This document shows, piece by piece, positions 52,856-63,004 of a DNA stretch of 64,000 nt. Location of the stretch: NCBI GenBank assembly GCA_030549495.1, contig JAUIRK010000168.1, forward strand, positions 186,001 to 250,000. Reading direction: 5' to 3'. Source of the DNA: Nectonema munidae. Lineage: Eukaryota; Nematomorpha; Nectonematoida; Nectonematidae. The notes beneath the pieces were generated by a model, which saw nothing but the letters and a program-made list of their open reading frames with translations, searched no databases and was not told the origin of the DNA. Within the stretch, counting starts at the first letter, position 1. Every line of letters starts with the position of its first letter. Both the position numbers and the translations under genes were made by a program.

Positions 52856-54547
52856 GGGTATTGCTAAAAAGTGCGCTAGTGTGCGCTAGAGTGCGCCAGA
52901 GTGCGTCAGCATCTAGAACGTATTTTAAAGACAAAAAATTTATCCTTTTCATCAATAAATACAGTAAATTAGTAAAAAAGCATTGTTTACACATATTTAC
53001 ATTTTTTTAAGTCATAAAGAATAATGTGCCATTTTTTCTTTTATTTCTTGTGCATTTTATATATATCTAAAATAAAAAATGTCCTTCAAACGGTGTATTT
53101 AAATTTTGCGCCTATTAAGTTTTTTAAATTTCAAATGACTTATAAATCCCCAAAGTAATTTTTTTATTCTAATTAAATTAATCTTTTGAACCTAAGATAA
53201 TATGAATTATATTTCAGTTTCTGAATTTAATATGCTTCGCTATTTCTTTTTGAATTATTTCTTATCTTGTTTTGTGTTGTTTATATATTGTCTTCATCAC
53301 TATAAAATTTCAATTAAAAATAAAAATTTTTTAATTATAATTGCCATATAGAAATTTGAAAAAAATAATAGTTCGAATCTCATTTTTTATTTAACTATAA
53401 AAATATTCAATGAATTTCTAAAATCTAAATCAGTGGTTCCTAACCTTTTTTATCCCGTTCCCCCTTTTCCAGTCACTTTTTTACCTGTGGACCCCTACAA
53501 CTGAATAGTTTGAGCCAACAAAATTAATCAAAGATTTTTATGCAAAAAATGATTGTAGTCATCTGATTAAATCGTATCCTTATTCATATGAAATCAGAGA
53601 AATCGTAAAGCCTGACATAAAATGTGAATAAAATTTCTTTCCAATTAAAATATAAATTTTTCAAAAATATTGTAATTAATAAAAAGGATATATAAACATT
53701 CAAAATATGAAACTTTAAAAAAGGGAAGAAAATATTTATTTAAAAAAGCTCTAAATATATATATTTATATTGATTTGGAAAATAGAAGTATATTAAAGGA
53801 GATTCCGCATAAGTAGTTTGAAGTAGAATTTCCATGGACCCCCGGTTGGGAACCACTGATCTAAATGTATATCTTTTATTACACAACAGCTAAGATAAAT
53901 TCTGAGTTTCATCTAACACAACAGTACGAATTAGCATGAATTCACTGCGTTATTGTGTTTTTATTTTAAAAAAGTTGTCACAAATAAGTGTTAAAATTTA
54001 AATCAGTCGATATTTACTGTTATATATCTTTCTTTCCGATCGACTTCTAAGAAGTTGAAAACATAATTCAAATATAGATTTAATGTTTTGAACTAAATCA
54101 TTTTTTCTCTTAATCTATTGAAATTTATTACTTGTTTTGTTCAATTTTCAACCTAAAAAATTCTATCCAAACTTTATTTTTTTTCTTTTGATTAATTCAA
54201 CAGTTTTCTAAATTCGATTATGTTTTTTTTCTATTTTTTAAATTGAAGTATTGGTTAAATCTTTATAATAATTTATTTGTTTTACAAATAGACACTTTTC
54301 TAAGATGATTGGAATTGTCTTAAAATGATGAATTTGGAAATAAAACGGTTCAATATCTTCATTATCCTGAACATACATGATAAATCCTTTTTGCTCTTCT
54401 TCAATTGGTTCGAGAAATTTGCCATGTGATCTAATAATAAAAGATTGGGAAAAGTTTCAATTAATGCTAAGAGACACGGTGACCTGGAATTTCAATCCTC
54501 TTGTCAAAATAAAGCAAAATGGAAAGGCTAAAGTTCATTAAAATACC
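52856..54547 (+). repeat. MULE terminal inverted repeat, left arm
   Basis: Starts with four ~10-bp repeats of the form GTGCGCTAGA. Landmarks in inverted order in the right arm include AATGTCCTTCAAACGGTGTA, TTATCTTGTTTTGTGTTGTT and GGTTCAATATCTTCATTATC. The MITE at 53431-53858 is absent from the other arm. Confidence 0.93.
53431..53858. mobile_element. hAT-type MITE inside the MULE left arm
   Basis: Inverted ends CAGTGGTTCCTAACC and CAGTGGTTCCCAACC with an exact 8-bp duplication ATCTAAAT at 53423-53430 and 53859-53866. The right MULE arm (60844-60862, complement) shows the same site with a single ATCTAAAT and no insert. The 8-bp duplication and CAG ends fit hAT. Confidence 0.93.
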
Positions 54548-54913
54548 TTTCTGTTTATGCGAATTCTTTATTTACTAATAAATACTTTCTGTTTTTAGTT
54601 GCATTTTTGATTTAAATTATGGTTTTCATAAATACTATGATGGGTTAGAGTGCTCTTAAAAGAAAAATCGTGACTATATTCCTCTTGGCTATATGGATAA
54701 TAATAACTGCTTAAAATTTTATCAAATGCGCCCATTTTGTATAAATATTTAACTCGCCATATTTTATTTAAACATTTTTTGAACCGGTTCAAACTGGCTC
54801 CATTTTATTTAAATATTTTTAGAGCCCAGCTGTATCCGATTTTTTTAATTTCTCATTTGAGCTCAATCATCACCCAACTTTTTTTTAACTTATTTTCTTT
54901 ATTTTGGCCCTTA
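54548..54913. other. MULE internal 5' region
   Basis: Lies between the left arm and the SINE. It should hold the promoter and first exon of the transposase, but no start codon joined to the PHD frame was found and no splice donor could be assigned with confidence. Confidence 0.4.
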
Positions 54914-55040
54914 AAGCGTGAGTAAGGTTGGTTAGAAACTGTGCTTTGATACCTGAGGGTTTGGGGCTCGAATTCACCTTATTCTTCATTGTTCGATACA
55001 AGCAGCGCAATTGTGCTTTCTCGATTAGTCATACTATTAA
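54914..55040 (+). mobile_element. tRNA-derived SINE, copy 2, at the 5' end of the MULE ORF
   Basis: Shares with copy 1 the head (GCGTGAGT, GGTTGGTTAGA), a decayed B box (GGCTCGAATTC) and the body TTCGATACAAGC plus CAATTGTGC. Its last bases form the first codons of the open frame that continues into the PHD finger. Confidence 0.62.
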
Positions 55041-55054
55041 TTCTCTCTTTTTTA

Positions 55055-57784
55055 TTAAGATTTTGTGGTCTGTGTTCCGAAAAAATTTCATCAAGTTTTT
55101 TAAAGTGCGATATTTGCCTTAAATTTTATCATTATACATGTGACAAATTTAGTTTTATGGAGTTTATACATTTGAAAAGCACTGAATTTGTATGCACTGT
55201 TTGTTTGCTTGAATTAGATAATAAAAGATATGACCATCTTCTCGAAAGGTTGTGTAATGTTCCAGAAAGTGAGGGAGTGGAGCGAAAGTATTTTTTTATC
55301 TCAAAAAATATTTTATTAAAAATGGATAAAGAGGCTTTGATAAAAAAGTATAAAACTCCATATTATAGAAATCTTGAAACTGATAAAATATTATTGTCTT
55401 ATATTCCTTGTAATTTAATTCCTATTTCTTCCTCGCCAAATGGCAATTGTTTATATAATTCTTTGTCTCTTTCTATATGTGGAAATGAAAGCTTAGCCTC
55501 AGAAATTAGATATAAAACTGCAATTGAATTAAATTTTTTTCCAGAATTTTATAAAAGAAAGGCTTATCTAAGTGAACTATTCAAAGTGGCTGTAGATATA
55601 GAAGAAGAAAGCTTTAAAATCTGTTTTGATTGTACATTCTCTTCAGTTTATTCAATTATGGCAGCTGCAACTGTTATTGGATGTCCAATCCAATCATATT
55701 ATCCTAGAATAGAGCAATCTAAGGTTGCTGATATTTTAAATTGTTTTTTCTTTCCTAGGAATTATTTTGACTCTATCAATGTTATCAAAATTTTTTGGAC
55801 TCGAACTAAATTTGATGAAAAATGCAACAAAAACTTTTATCCCAATCCTTTTGTTCCTTTATTAGAAAAGACAAGAGTTTTGTCTGAAAAATTTTTCTCC
55901 AATTCAAGGGTACTTCCGTTAAAAGATATTTCAAATTCGAGTGATAGAAATCATAAAATAATTCTTAAGGAACCTTCCAATATTGAAAAAGCTAATAAAA
56001 TAAAGTCTTTTTTGAGTACTGAAGATATCATATCAATTCTACAAAGTTATAAAGATCCGCTAGATAACGTTCCTAATCGACCAAAAGAAAATGAGTTTTT
56101 TATAGTTAAAAAAATGCATAGAAATAATAAAAATTATTTTTATGACAATTGTGGTCCATGGGTCACAGTTTCAAGTGGAAAAAAGTTTTACAAGAAAATT
56201 GAAGACAGTTTAATGCATATTTACAGGAAAAACGGTAACTTTTATGAACTATCGAAAGGCCAAAAAACAAAAATTGAATTTATTAGCGAAGAGAGAACGT
56301 GCTTAATACTAAATAGATATTATTCTTATTTAAAAGGTAATGCAAGTTTTAGAAGAAGAGTTTCCTGGTTAGAAAATAAGGAAAGTTTAAACTGTCTTTA
56401 TGAATATATAGGTGATGCTTTAGAAAACAATCTTCCTCATGGAAATTCAAAATTAAATACCGAATACGTAAGGACACATCCAAAAATTTTATCTTGTATT
56501 GAAAAAAAGTGTAAAGATAATCCAAAATTTGTATTTATAGAGACCAAAGAAAACTTTGATATGGTTCCAAGAAATTCCAAAACAATCTATAACATGCGCC
56601 AAAAGTTGAGGCAAGAAATATCTAATGATTTTTTAAATTTCTCTGATGAGATACAAAGTATTTTATCTATGATTTCATTGGGTCATCCATTTATAAGACG
56701 CATGTCTTTTTTAACTGGCAAAGGACCAGTTATAATATGTCACACAGATTCACAAATTAAACACATGAATGATTGTCTTTTATTTCAAAAAGGAAATGAA
56801 TCTATATTAGAAATTGACAAAACCTATAACTTAGGACCATTTTTTGTTACAATAACGGTCTTTCAAAATCTTCATATTATCAATAAAAATAGCAAGAAAA
56901 ATGCAATACTTTCCGAACCATTTTTTCTTCATTTTGAGTCAACTTTTGAAATTTTTAATGAATTCTTTATGTATATGCGCTCAATTTTTTTCAGCATGGA
57001 TCATTTTTATTCACAAAAACACAATTTTATAATTGGTATGGATCAAGAAGCTGCTTTAATAAAGTCTGTGAAATTTAGCTTACCTGAAGTTGATATTTTA
57101 TTATGTACAAGGCATTTAAAAGATAATGTTTCTAGGTACTTGCAGAAAAAAGAAGGTATGAACCAGACTCAAATGAACAAGTTTTTAGATTTAATATTTG
57201 ATGAAAATGGAATAATAAATTCTTGTTCAAACTTTGAATTTTTTTCAAAAATAGAGAATTTTGAAAATATTTATACTTATAAAGGTATTGAATATTTTAA
57301 AAAGAAATTTTTTCCCACTATTCAAAAATACAATTTTAAAACTAAAAAAAATCATCCCTACATACCATATAATTGGAAGAACAATAGATCAGAATCATTC
57401 AACCATGTGCTAAAAAGTAATCAAAACTGGAAACCATTGAAAATTAGTATGATGATCGAAGCTATATATGATCAGGTTAAGTATGAAGAACTGATGATAA
57501 AAAGTGCAATAAATAGATGTGGAAATTTTTATATTTCTGATAGACTGAAAGACGTCTTAATATCTAACCAATATTATGAAAAAATGAGTGTTCAACAAAG
57601 AGAAAAATTATATTTAGACTTTATTTCCATCAATCAAAATAATTTTATTAATAATAATGTTCTTTCATCTGATGGGATGTTATTGATAAAAAAGCAAAAG
57701 AAATTAGCAAAAAAACCTGGACAGAGAAAAACAAAGGGATATTTTTCTTTAATTGTTTGTAATTATATTACTTTTTTAGGTTAA
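55055..57784 (+). CDS. MULE transposase with N-terminal PHD finger and OTU-like domain
   Basis: The open frame runs uninterrupted from about 54989 to the TAA at 57784. Residue numbers count from 54989. PHD finger at 26-72 (C-x2-C-x10-C-x2-C-x4-H-x2-C-x17-C-x2-C, starting CGLCSEK). OTU-like domain at about 145-300: SSSPNGNCLYNSLS with the Cys154 nucleophile, then SVYSIMAAATVIGCPIQSYY and PNPFVPLL. MULE DDE domain: D610 (ILEIDKTYNLGPFFVT), D685 (IIGMDQEAAL), the CTRH box at 706-709, E802 (NNRSESFNHVLK). It would bind element ends and cut DNA in the nucleus; the PHD finger could read histone tails (inference). There is no ATG before the PHD finger, so the true start must lie on an upstream exon or has been lost to the SINE. 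First in-frame ATG is at about residue 57. Confidence 0.9.
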   Translation, partial: LRFCGLCSEKISSSFLKCDICLKFYHYTCDKFSFMEFIHLKSTEFVCTVCLLELDNKRYDHLLERLCNVPESEGVERKYFFISKNILLKMDKEALIKKYKTPYYRNLETDKILLSYIPCNLIPISSSPNGNCLYNSLSLSICGNESLASEIRYKTAIELNFFPEFYKRKAYLSELFKVAVDIEEESFKICFDCTFSSVYSIMAAATVIGCPIQSYYPRIEQSKVADILNCFFFPRNYFDSINVIKIFWTRTKFDEKCNKNFYPNPFVPLLEKTRVLSEKFFSNSRVLPLKDISNSSDRNHKIILKEPSNIEKANKIKSFLSTEDIISILQSYKDPLDNVPNRPKENEFFIVKKMHRNNKNYFYDNCGPWVTVSSGKKFYKKIEDSLMHIYRKNGNFYELSKGQKTKIEFISEERTCLILNRYYSYLKGNASFRRRVSWLENKESLNCLYEYIGDALENNLPHGNSKLNTEYVRTHPKILSCIEKKCKDNPKFVFIETKENFDMVPRNSKTIYNMRQKLRQEISNDFLNFSDEIQSILSMISLGHPFIRRMSFLTGKGPVIICHTDSQIKHMNDCLLFQKGNESILEIDKTYNLGPFFVTITVFQNLHIINKNSKKNAILSEPFFLHFESTFEIFNEFFMYMRSIFFSMDHFYSQKHNFIIGMDQEAALIKSVKFSLPEVDILLCTRHLKDNVSRYLQKKEGMNQTQMNKFLDLIFDENGIINSCSNFEFFSKIENFENIYTYKGIEYFKKKFFPTIQKYNFKTKKNHPYIPYNWKNNRSESFNHVLKSNQNWKPLKISMMIEAIYDQVKYEELMIKSAINRCGNFYISDRLKDVLISNQYYEKMSVQQREKLYLDFISINQNNFINNNVLSSDGMLLIKKQKKLAKKPGQRKTKGYFSLIVCNYITFLG

Positions 57785-60179
57785 GAACATCCAATTTTCA
57801 ACAACAAACTTGATAATATTTTTAAGTTATAAAAAAATATTCAGATAGCTTTCAACTCTATTTATGTATTTTTTTTTGATTTTTTCTTATGTTGAATAAA
57901 ATTGCTGTTTTTTGTAAATATTTTTTTTAATCATTAAAACAAAGATAAGCTTACCATTGATTGTGAATTATGATTCACTTTCCGAGTTTATAATTCCTAA
58001 GATATTCTAAGTGCAGTCAAACCTGTCTTTTGCGGCCACTGAAATATCCTCGGCCAAAATTGCTGGTTATAGAACCTTTAAATAGCGGCCACAAATTTTG
58101 TTCAGAAAAAGCGTAGAAAGCAACATGTCTAAATCTACAAACTCTTTATGATGTGAATTTTGCTCCATTTATTCTGTTAGGTTAATAATGATGAATTGTC
58201 ACGATTATTTATCAATGATGATGATTATCTACCTGATTCCAGTATCTCTTTCATAGTACATGTATATAAATGATCTTATGATGAATTTTGATAAAAATAC
58301 AAGTTACGTAGTTTAGTATGTTGTGAACTTTCATTCTCTCTTTATCCAGTACTTTTCTGTAAAAGTACGCACCACCATAATAATTTTTACGCATATTCAA
58401 ATATTTCATACATTCGATGAAATATTCTTTTACTTCAGTTAGATAGGAATGTTTCCAAACAAGCCTAACCCTTTACACAAGTGTAAATTACATAGATAAT
58501 TGCCATTGTTCGGATACGATGTCAAATGAATAATAGATTTTGTCTCTCACTTAAAAAACCCGCATTGCGCTTTACATGCAACCGAATAAATATATCGTCA
58601 TCTGAATTGTTCGTATGAGTGAAGTTGAGTTGTAATCATTTAAGAATAAACATCGCAGTCTTTAATTCAAAATTTGCGCGTGTATTGAGTGAGAGCATTT
58701 GAAAAAGTACTTAGTATTCAATAAACTATGATAAATATGAAGGATTATTTATTCGGAAAAAAATTAAAATTCATTTTAAAATTTCTTCAAAAAGATCTTT
58801 AATTTCGTGTCGTCAGTAGGTAGCTGTCAAACATGTATTGATTGGTGTAAAAGCGTTTCTTGTGTCGTTTTAGCACACTCCACGTACTTTTGAATTTCAT
58901 TGGATGAGCTAATGTAGTATTATATTTTGTTTCATTCTAGTATTATCTTGCCTTTTTCAAATTAATTTTGAACAAATCCTGTAAAAAGAAGAAAAAATAT
59001 ACTTTAGATTATAAATTATAATAAAAGAAGATGATAACAAGAGACTCAAATTGATTAGCTATTTAGAAAATTTATAGTATTAATTAGGTCATGCTTTTTT
59101 TTAAAATATTAAGATAAAAATAAGGAAGAATAATTCTTATATTGAAATAGGACCAAAAAATTGTGTTATTGAGGAGTTAAAACCCGCTCTTAAATTTTCA
59201 CATTCAAAGACTTATAAACTGTATACTTTTATATAAAGAAAGTTGAAAGTATTTATCATTGGCAGGTGTTCAAGAAGGAACAGTCTATTTAAAAAAATTC
59301 AAAATAGTGAAACAAAAATAATTTTTTACTATTTCAGAAAAAGTTTCAATTTACTTTCACGAAAAGATTTTTAAATAAGAAAAAAAATTAAAAGCTAAAA
59401 ATGCCTTCGTAATAGTGTAACCAGAAATTGAAACAACATAAAATTTTCAAATTCACCTGGCAAAAAACAAAATATGGAAAATTTTAGGACTAAAGTTATA
59501 AAGTCTTGTAATTTAATAAAACTAAAACATTCGATAAAAATTTACTAACAATAAATTTAAACGCTTGCTTATTATAAATGTTAAAAATAATAAATATATG
59601 CTTAAAACTTGAAAGAACATATACAATTAATAAAGTTAACATTAAAAAATCTTCAAGTAAAAAGAAGTAAGATTTAACTTTAAAATAACATTTCATAAAT
59701 TTCACGAAAAAAACAAAACAAAATGAAAAATTAAGCTTTTACAGTACAAATTTCAAACTATAAAAAATTATACGCAAAATAGCTTTCATAAAAGTTTAAG
59801 TATAAAAAACTTGTTACCTCGATTCCAGCGCATTTCAGACTTGCCGTAATTGAAATCAAATCTTGCAAGAAATTTTGATTTTATATAAATAAAGAATGCT
59901 AAAGTAAAAAAATAAACATTTCTTTGCTAATAAAAAAGGCATAAAGATGTAAAAAATAAATTTATACTAAATTATAGTATGTATTAATGAAAATGACAAA
60001 CTCTCTGGGGGAAAAGCTGTTCATTTGTATTGCCTTGTTTTCGGTTGAGTAAATCCAATCTTTAAAATTCAAATCATGTAAACTATGGAATTCTTTGTTT
60101 ACTTAGATTTTTGACTCTAATGATTCCTTACCTATAGTTAGAAAAATTATTTGACTTTTTTTTCTTAACTTTAAATTAA
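57785..60179. other. MULE internal 3' region
   Basis: Mostly AT-rich sequence with no second gene recognised. At 58012 CAGTCAAACCTGTCTTTTGC and GCGGCCAC repeats resemble one end of a Tigger/pogo MITE, but no opposite end was found. An AATAAAATTG near 57895 could be the poly(A) signal of the transposase. Confidence 0.5.
58012..58110 (+). mobile_element. Probable Tigger/pogo-type MITE end
   Basis: CAGTCAAACCTGTCTTTTGC followed by GGCCACTGAAATATCCTCGG and AATAGCGGCCACAAATTT is the typical start of pogo-superfamily elements (CAGTC-AACC...GGCCAC). Only one end is visible. Confidence 0.4.
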
Positions 60180-61381
60180 GTATTTTAATTCCATTTCCTT
60201 TCGATTTTGCTTCCTTTGACAAGATTTCAAAAGATTTTATCACGATGTTTCTCAGCATTAATTGAAACTTTTCCAAATCTTTTATTAGATCATAGAGTAA
60301 ATTTCTCGGACAATTGAAGAAGAGCAAAAAGGATTTATCATGCCTGTTCAGAATAATGAAGATATTGAACCGTTTAATTTCCAAATTCATCATTTTAAAA
60401 TAATTCCAATCACTTAGAAAAGTGTTTATTTTTATAAGAAAGATTTAACGAATTACTTAAATTTAAAAATAGAAAAAAACATAATCAAATTTAGAAAATG
60501 TTAAATTAATCAAAGGAAAATAAAAATAACGCTTGGATAGAATTTTTTAGGCTGAAAATTGAATAAGATAAGTATTAAATTTCAATAGATTAATAGAAAA
60601 ATGATTTACTTCAACGCATTAAATATATATTTCAATTATGTTTTCAACTTCTTAGCAATCGATAGGAAAGAAAGAAATATAACAGTAAATATTGACTGAT
60701 TTATATTTTAACATTATTAACTGTTTGTGACAACTTCTTAAAAATAAAAAAAAACAACAACGCAGTGTATTCGTGCTAATTCGCACTGTTGTGTTAGATA
60801 AAACTCAGAATTTATCTTAGCTGTTGTGTAATAAAAGATATACACATTTAGATTTTAGAAATTCATAGAATATTTTTATAGTTAAATAAAAAATGAGATT
60901 CGAACTATTATTTTTTCAAATTTCTATATGGCAATTATAATTAAAATGTTTTTATTTTTAATTGAAATTTTATAGTGATCAAGACAATATATAAACAACA
61001 TAAGACAAAGAAATAATTCAAAAAGAAATAGCGAAGCATATTAAATTCAGACACTGAAATATAATTCATATTATTTTAGATTCAAAAGATTAATTTAATT
61101 AGAATAAAAAAATTACTTTGGGGATTTATAATTCATTTGAAATTAGGCGCAAAATTTAAATACACTCTTTGAAGGACATTTTTTATTTTAGATATATATA
61201 AAATGCACAAGTAATAAAAGAAAAAATGGCACATTATTCTTTATGACTTAAAAAATGTAAATATGTGTAAACAATGCTTTTTTACTAATTTACTGTATTT
61301 ATTGATGAAAAGGATAAACTTTTTGTCTTTAAAATACGTTCTAGATGCTGGCGCACTCTAGCGCACTTTTTAGCAATACCC
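60180..61381 (-). repeat. MULE terminal inverted repeat, right arm
   Basis: Inverted counterpart of the left arm, without the MITE and with only two of the terminal ~10-bp repeats. Small indels separate the arms, so they have diverged since insertion or were not homogenised. Confidence 0.93.
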
Positions 61382-61390
61382 CTTGTAGTA
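61382..61390. repeat. 9-bp target-site duplication, right copy
   Basis: CTTGTAGTA follows the right end directly and matches 52847-52855 exactly. Confidence 0.95.
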
Positions 61391-62640
61391 CAGTGTAATT
61401 TGGAGGAATTGAAGGGAAAGAAGAGTTTTTTGTGTAGGGCTCGTTTATGTATATAATATCAAAAGAGTTACAATGTAGGATTTTGAGGAGGTTCGACCAA
61501 GCTGTTTTGGAGTGGTTCAGATTTATGTGGAGAATGTTTAACTTATAAAGGTTTTGAGTAGGTTTTGGTGGTTTTCATTTAGGTTAGTAAGATGTTGTAC
61601 TCGAAAGGGGCATGTGTGGGAGAGGGCTGAATGTTGTCGTTTGCAATTAGAGCATTTTAGACGTGCAGGGTTTTCTTTGAAGATACAAGAGGCAATAGAA
61701 TGATCTCTTTGACCACAGTGAGCGCAGTGTGGAGAGTTTGATTTACAGTGTAAGGTTGTGTGATTAAATTTAAGGCAGGTTTCAGATTGATGTAATTTGG
61801 GTTTTAGTATTTTAGAGGTTAGAATGAGGTTTTCTACTATAAGTTTAGGGTTTTCCATTAGGAATTTGGCTATTATCGAGTTACTAGGGCGAAAGGAGGT
61901 GGTGTAAGAATAGATACCTCTTTTCCAATTTTTTTTTAAAGATTCAAGTGTGCCTAAGGATTTAATATGGGGGTTACTTTCATAAAGTAGTTGGGATAGA
62001 GAGTCTAGGGGTATTTCTTTAGGGATACTTGGAAGTAGAAAAGTTGGGTATGAAGGTGGAATATCATTGGTAGTGACACCGTTTTTGTTCAATTTAGAAA
62101 CAATAGTGTCTTTTTCAGCGGTTGAGGAGAATTGAAAATAGAGAGTTCCTTCGTTAGAGCTTCTGGTGTTTTTTTTATGGAAAAAGGGTTTAATTTAGGT
62201 TCCATATTTTTGATTATGGATTTTTAAAATCTATAATTTCGGTGCGGGATTTAGTTGATTGCTTAGGGATTATTTGGATTGAGAGTTTTGGGTCTAACTT
62301 TTTTTGTGGTTTAGGGAGTAATTTGGGTATATGAGAAGTAGATGGGTTAGTAATGATCGTTGGTTGGGTAGCAGCAGTTGAAGCATAACTGATAGTATTG
62401 GAGTTGGGTGTATTGAAGAGGCTCATAAGTTTAATTTCTAAGTTTGAGAGAAATGAAGTCGTCAAACATGTTAGAGATAATTTGAGAGATTGTTGGGGTT
62501 TGAGATTTAATTTCAGGACATGGTCGTTTAGATCTGGGGGGAGAGGTGTTCGTGTGTATAGATTGTATGGGTTTGTTTTCCATAGTTGTGAGTTTAAGAG
62601 AAAAGTGAGGTAGAAAGAGATAAGGAAAAACTAGATTTTT
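61391..62640 (-). mobile_element. I-group LINE copy C, 5' part (right of the MULE)
   Basis: Contains ORF1 (gag-like) at about 62600-61538 and the start of the ORF2 endonuclease (INLNHSKTAWSNLL, IIYINEPYTKNSSF) running into the MULE at 61390. It continues as 51830-52846. The endonuclease middle is absent at the junction, so this LINE was already internally shortened or the two halves lost sequence. Confidence 0.76.
61538..62092 (-). pseudogene. LINE ORF1 (gag-like) with CCHC zinc knuckles
   Basis: 184 codons ending in three knuckle-like motifs: CLKFNHTTLHC, CAHCGQRDHSIASC and CSNCKRQHSALSHTC. Such knuckles bind RNA in the ORF1 protein of I/Jockey-type LINEs. The N-terminal portion continues in another frame to about 62580, so the gene is broken. 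Confidence 0.78.
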
Positions 62641-63000
62641 TTTAAAATATGGCAGGTGTAGTTATTAGGATAGTCCATGTGTGTGGGTAGGATGTCTATG
62701 TTATATATAAAATAGTAAATATTAAATTAAAGGAAAAATAATCTTGCAACGTTGGCGGCCATTGAAAATTTGGAAGAAATTGGAGAATAGGTTCTAAAAA
62801 TGGCTAAAAGGTCTAAAGTAAGCTGCAAAAATAAAATTTTCTGGAGCCTATTTTTTAGCCATTTTATGGGAACTAAATGGAATCTTTTTAAATTATCTTT
62901 CTAATTAATAAGTTGGTTCATTTTTATATATTTCTTTATTATATCGCCTTCCATATATCAATATTTGTTGATATACGGAATTTCTACCTTGTTATATTTA
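62641..63000. other. Flank between LINE and satellite
   Basis: No gene recognised. A locally GC-richer bit (GTTGGCGGCCATTG at about 62752) has no partner here. Confidence 0.4.
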
Positions 63001-63004
63001 TTTA

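Larger units (their letters stand above)
52856..61381 (+). mobile_element. Mutator-like (MULE) transposon with ~1.2-kb inverted repeats
   Basis: The 8526-bp element begins GGGTATTGCTAAAAAGTGCG and ends in its complement, with a perfect 9-bp target duplication as expected for Mutator. Arms are 52856-54547 (including a 428-bp MITE) and 60180-61381, so about 1.2 kb each without the insertion. One long plus-strand ORF encodes a PHD-OTU-MULE protein. It landed inside LINE copy C. The long arms, 9-bp duplication and DDE motif together make the superfamily firm; within it, a Phantom-like animal group is likely but not proven. Confidence 0.95.

Noticed and set aside
54928-55122. Small ORF overlapping the start of the MULE gene
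   Set aside because: It starts at TTG and consists mainly of SINE sequence.
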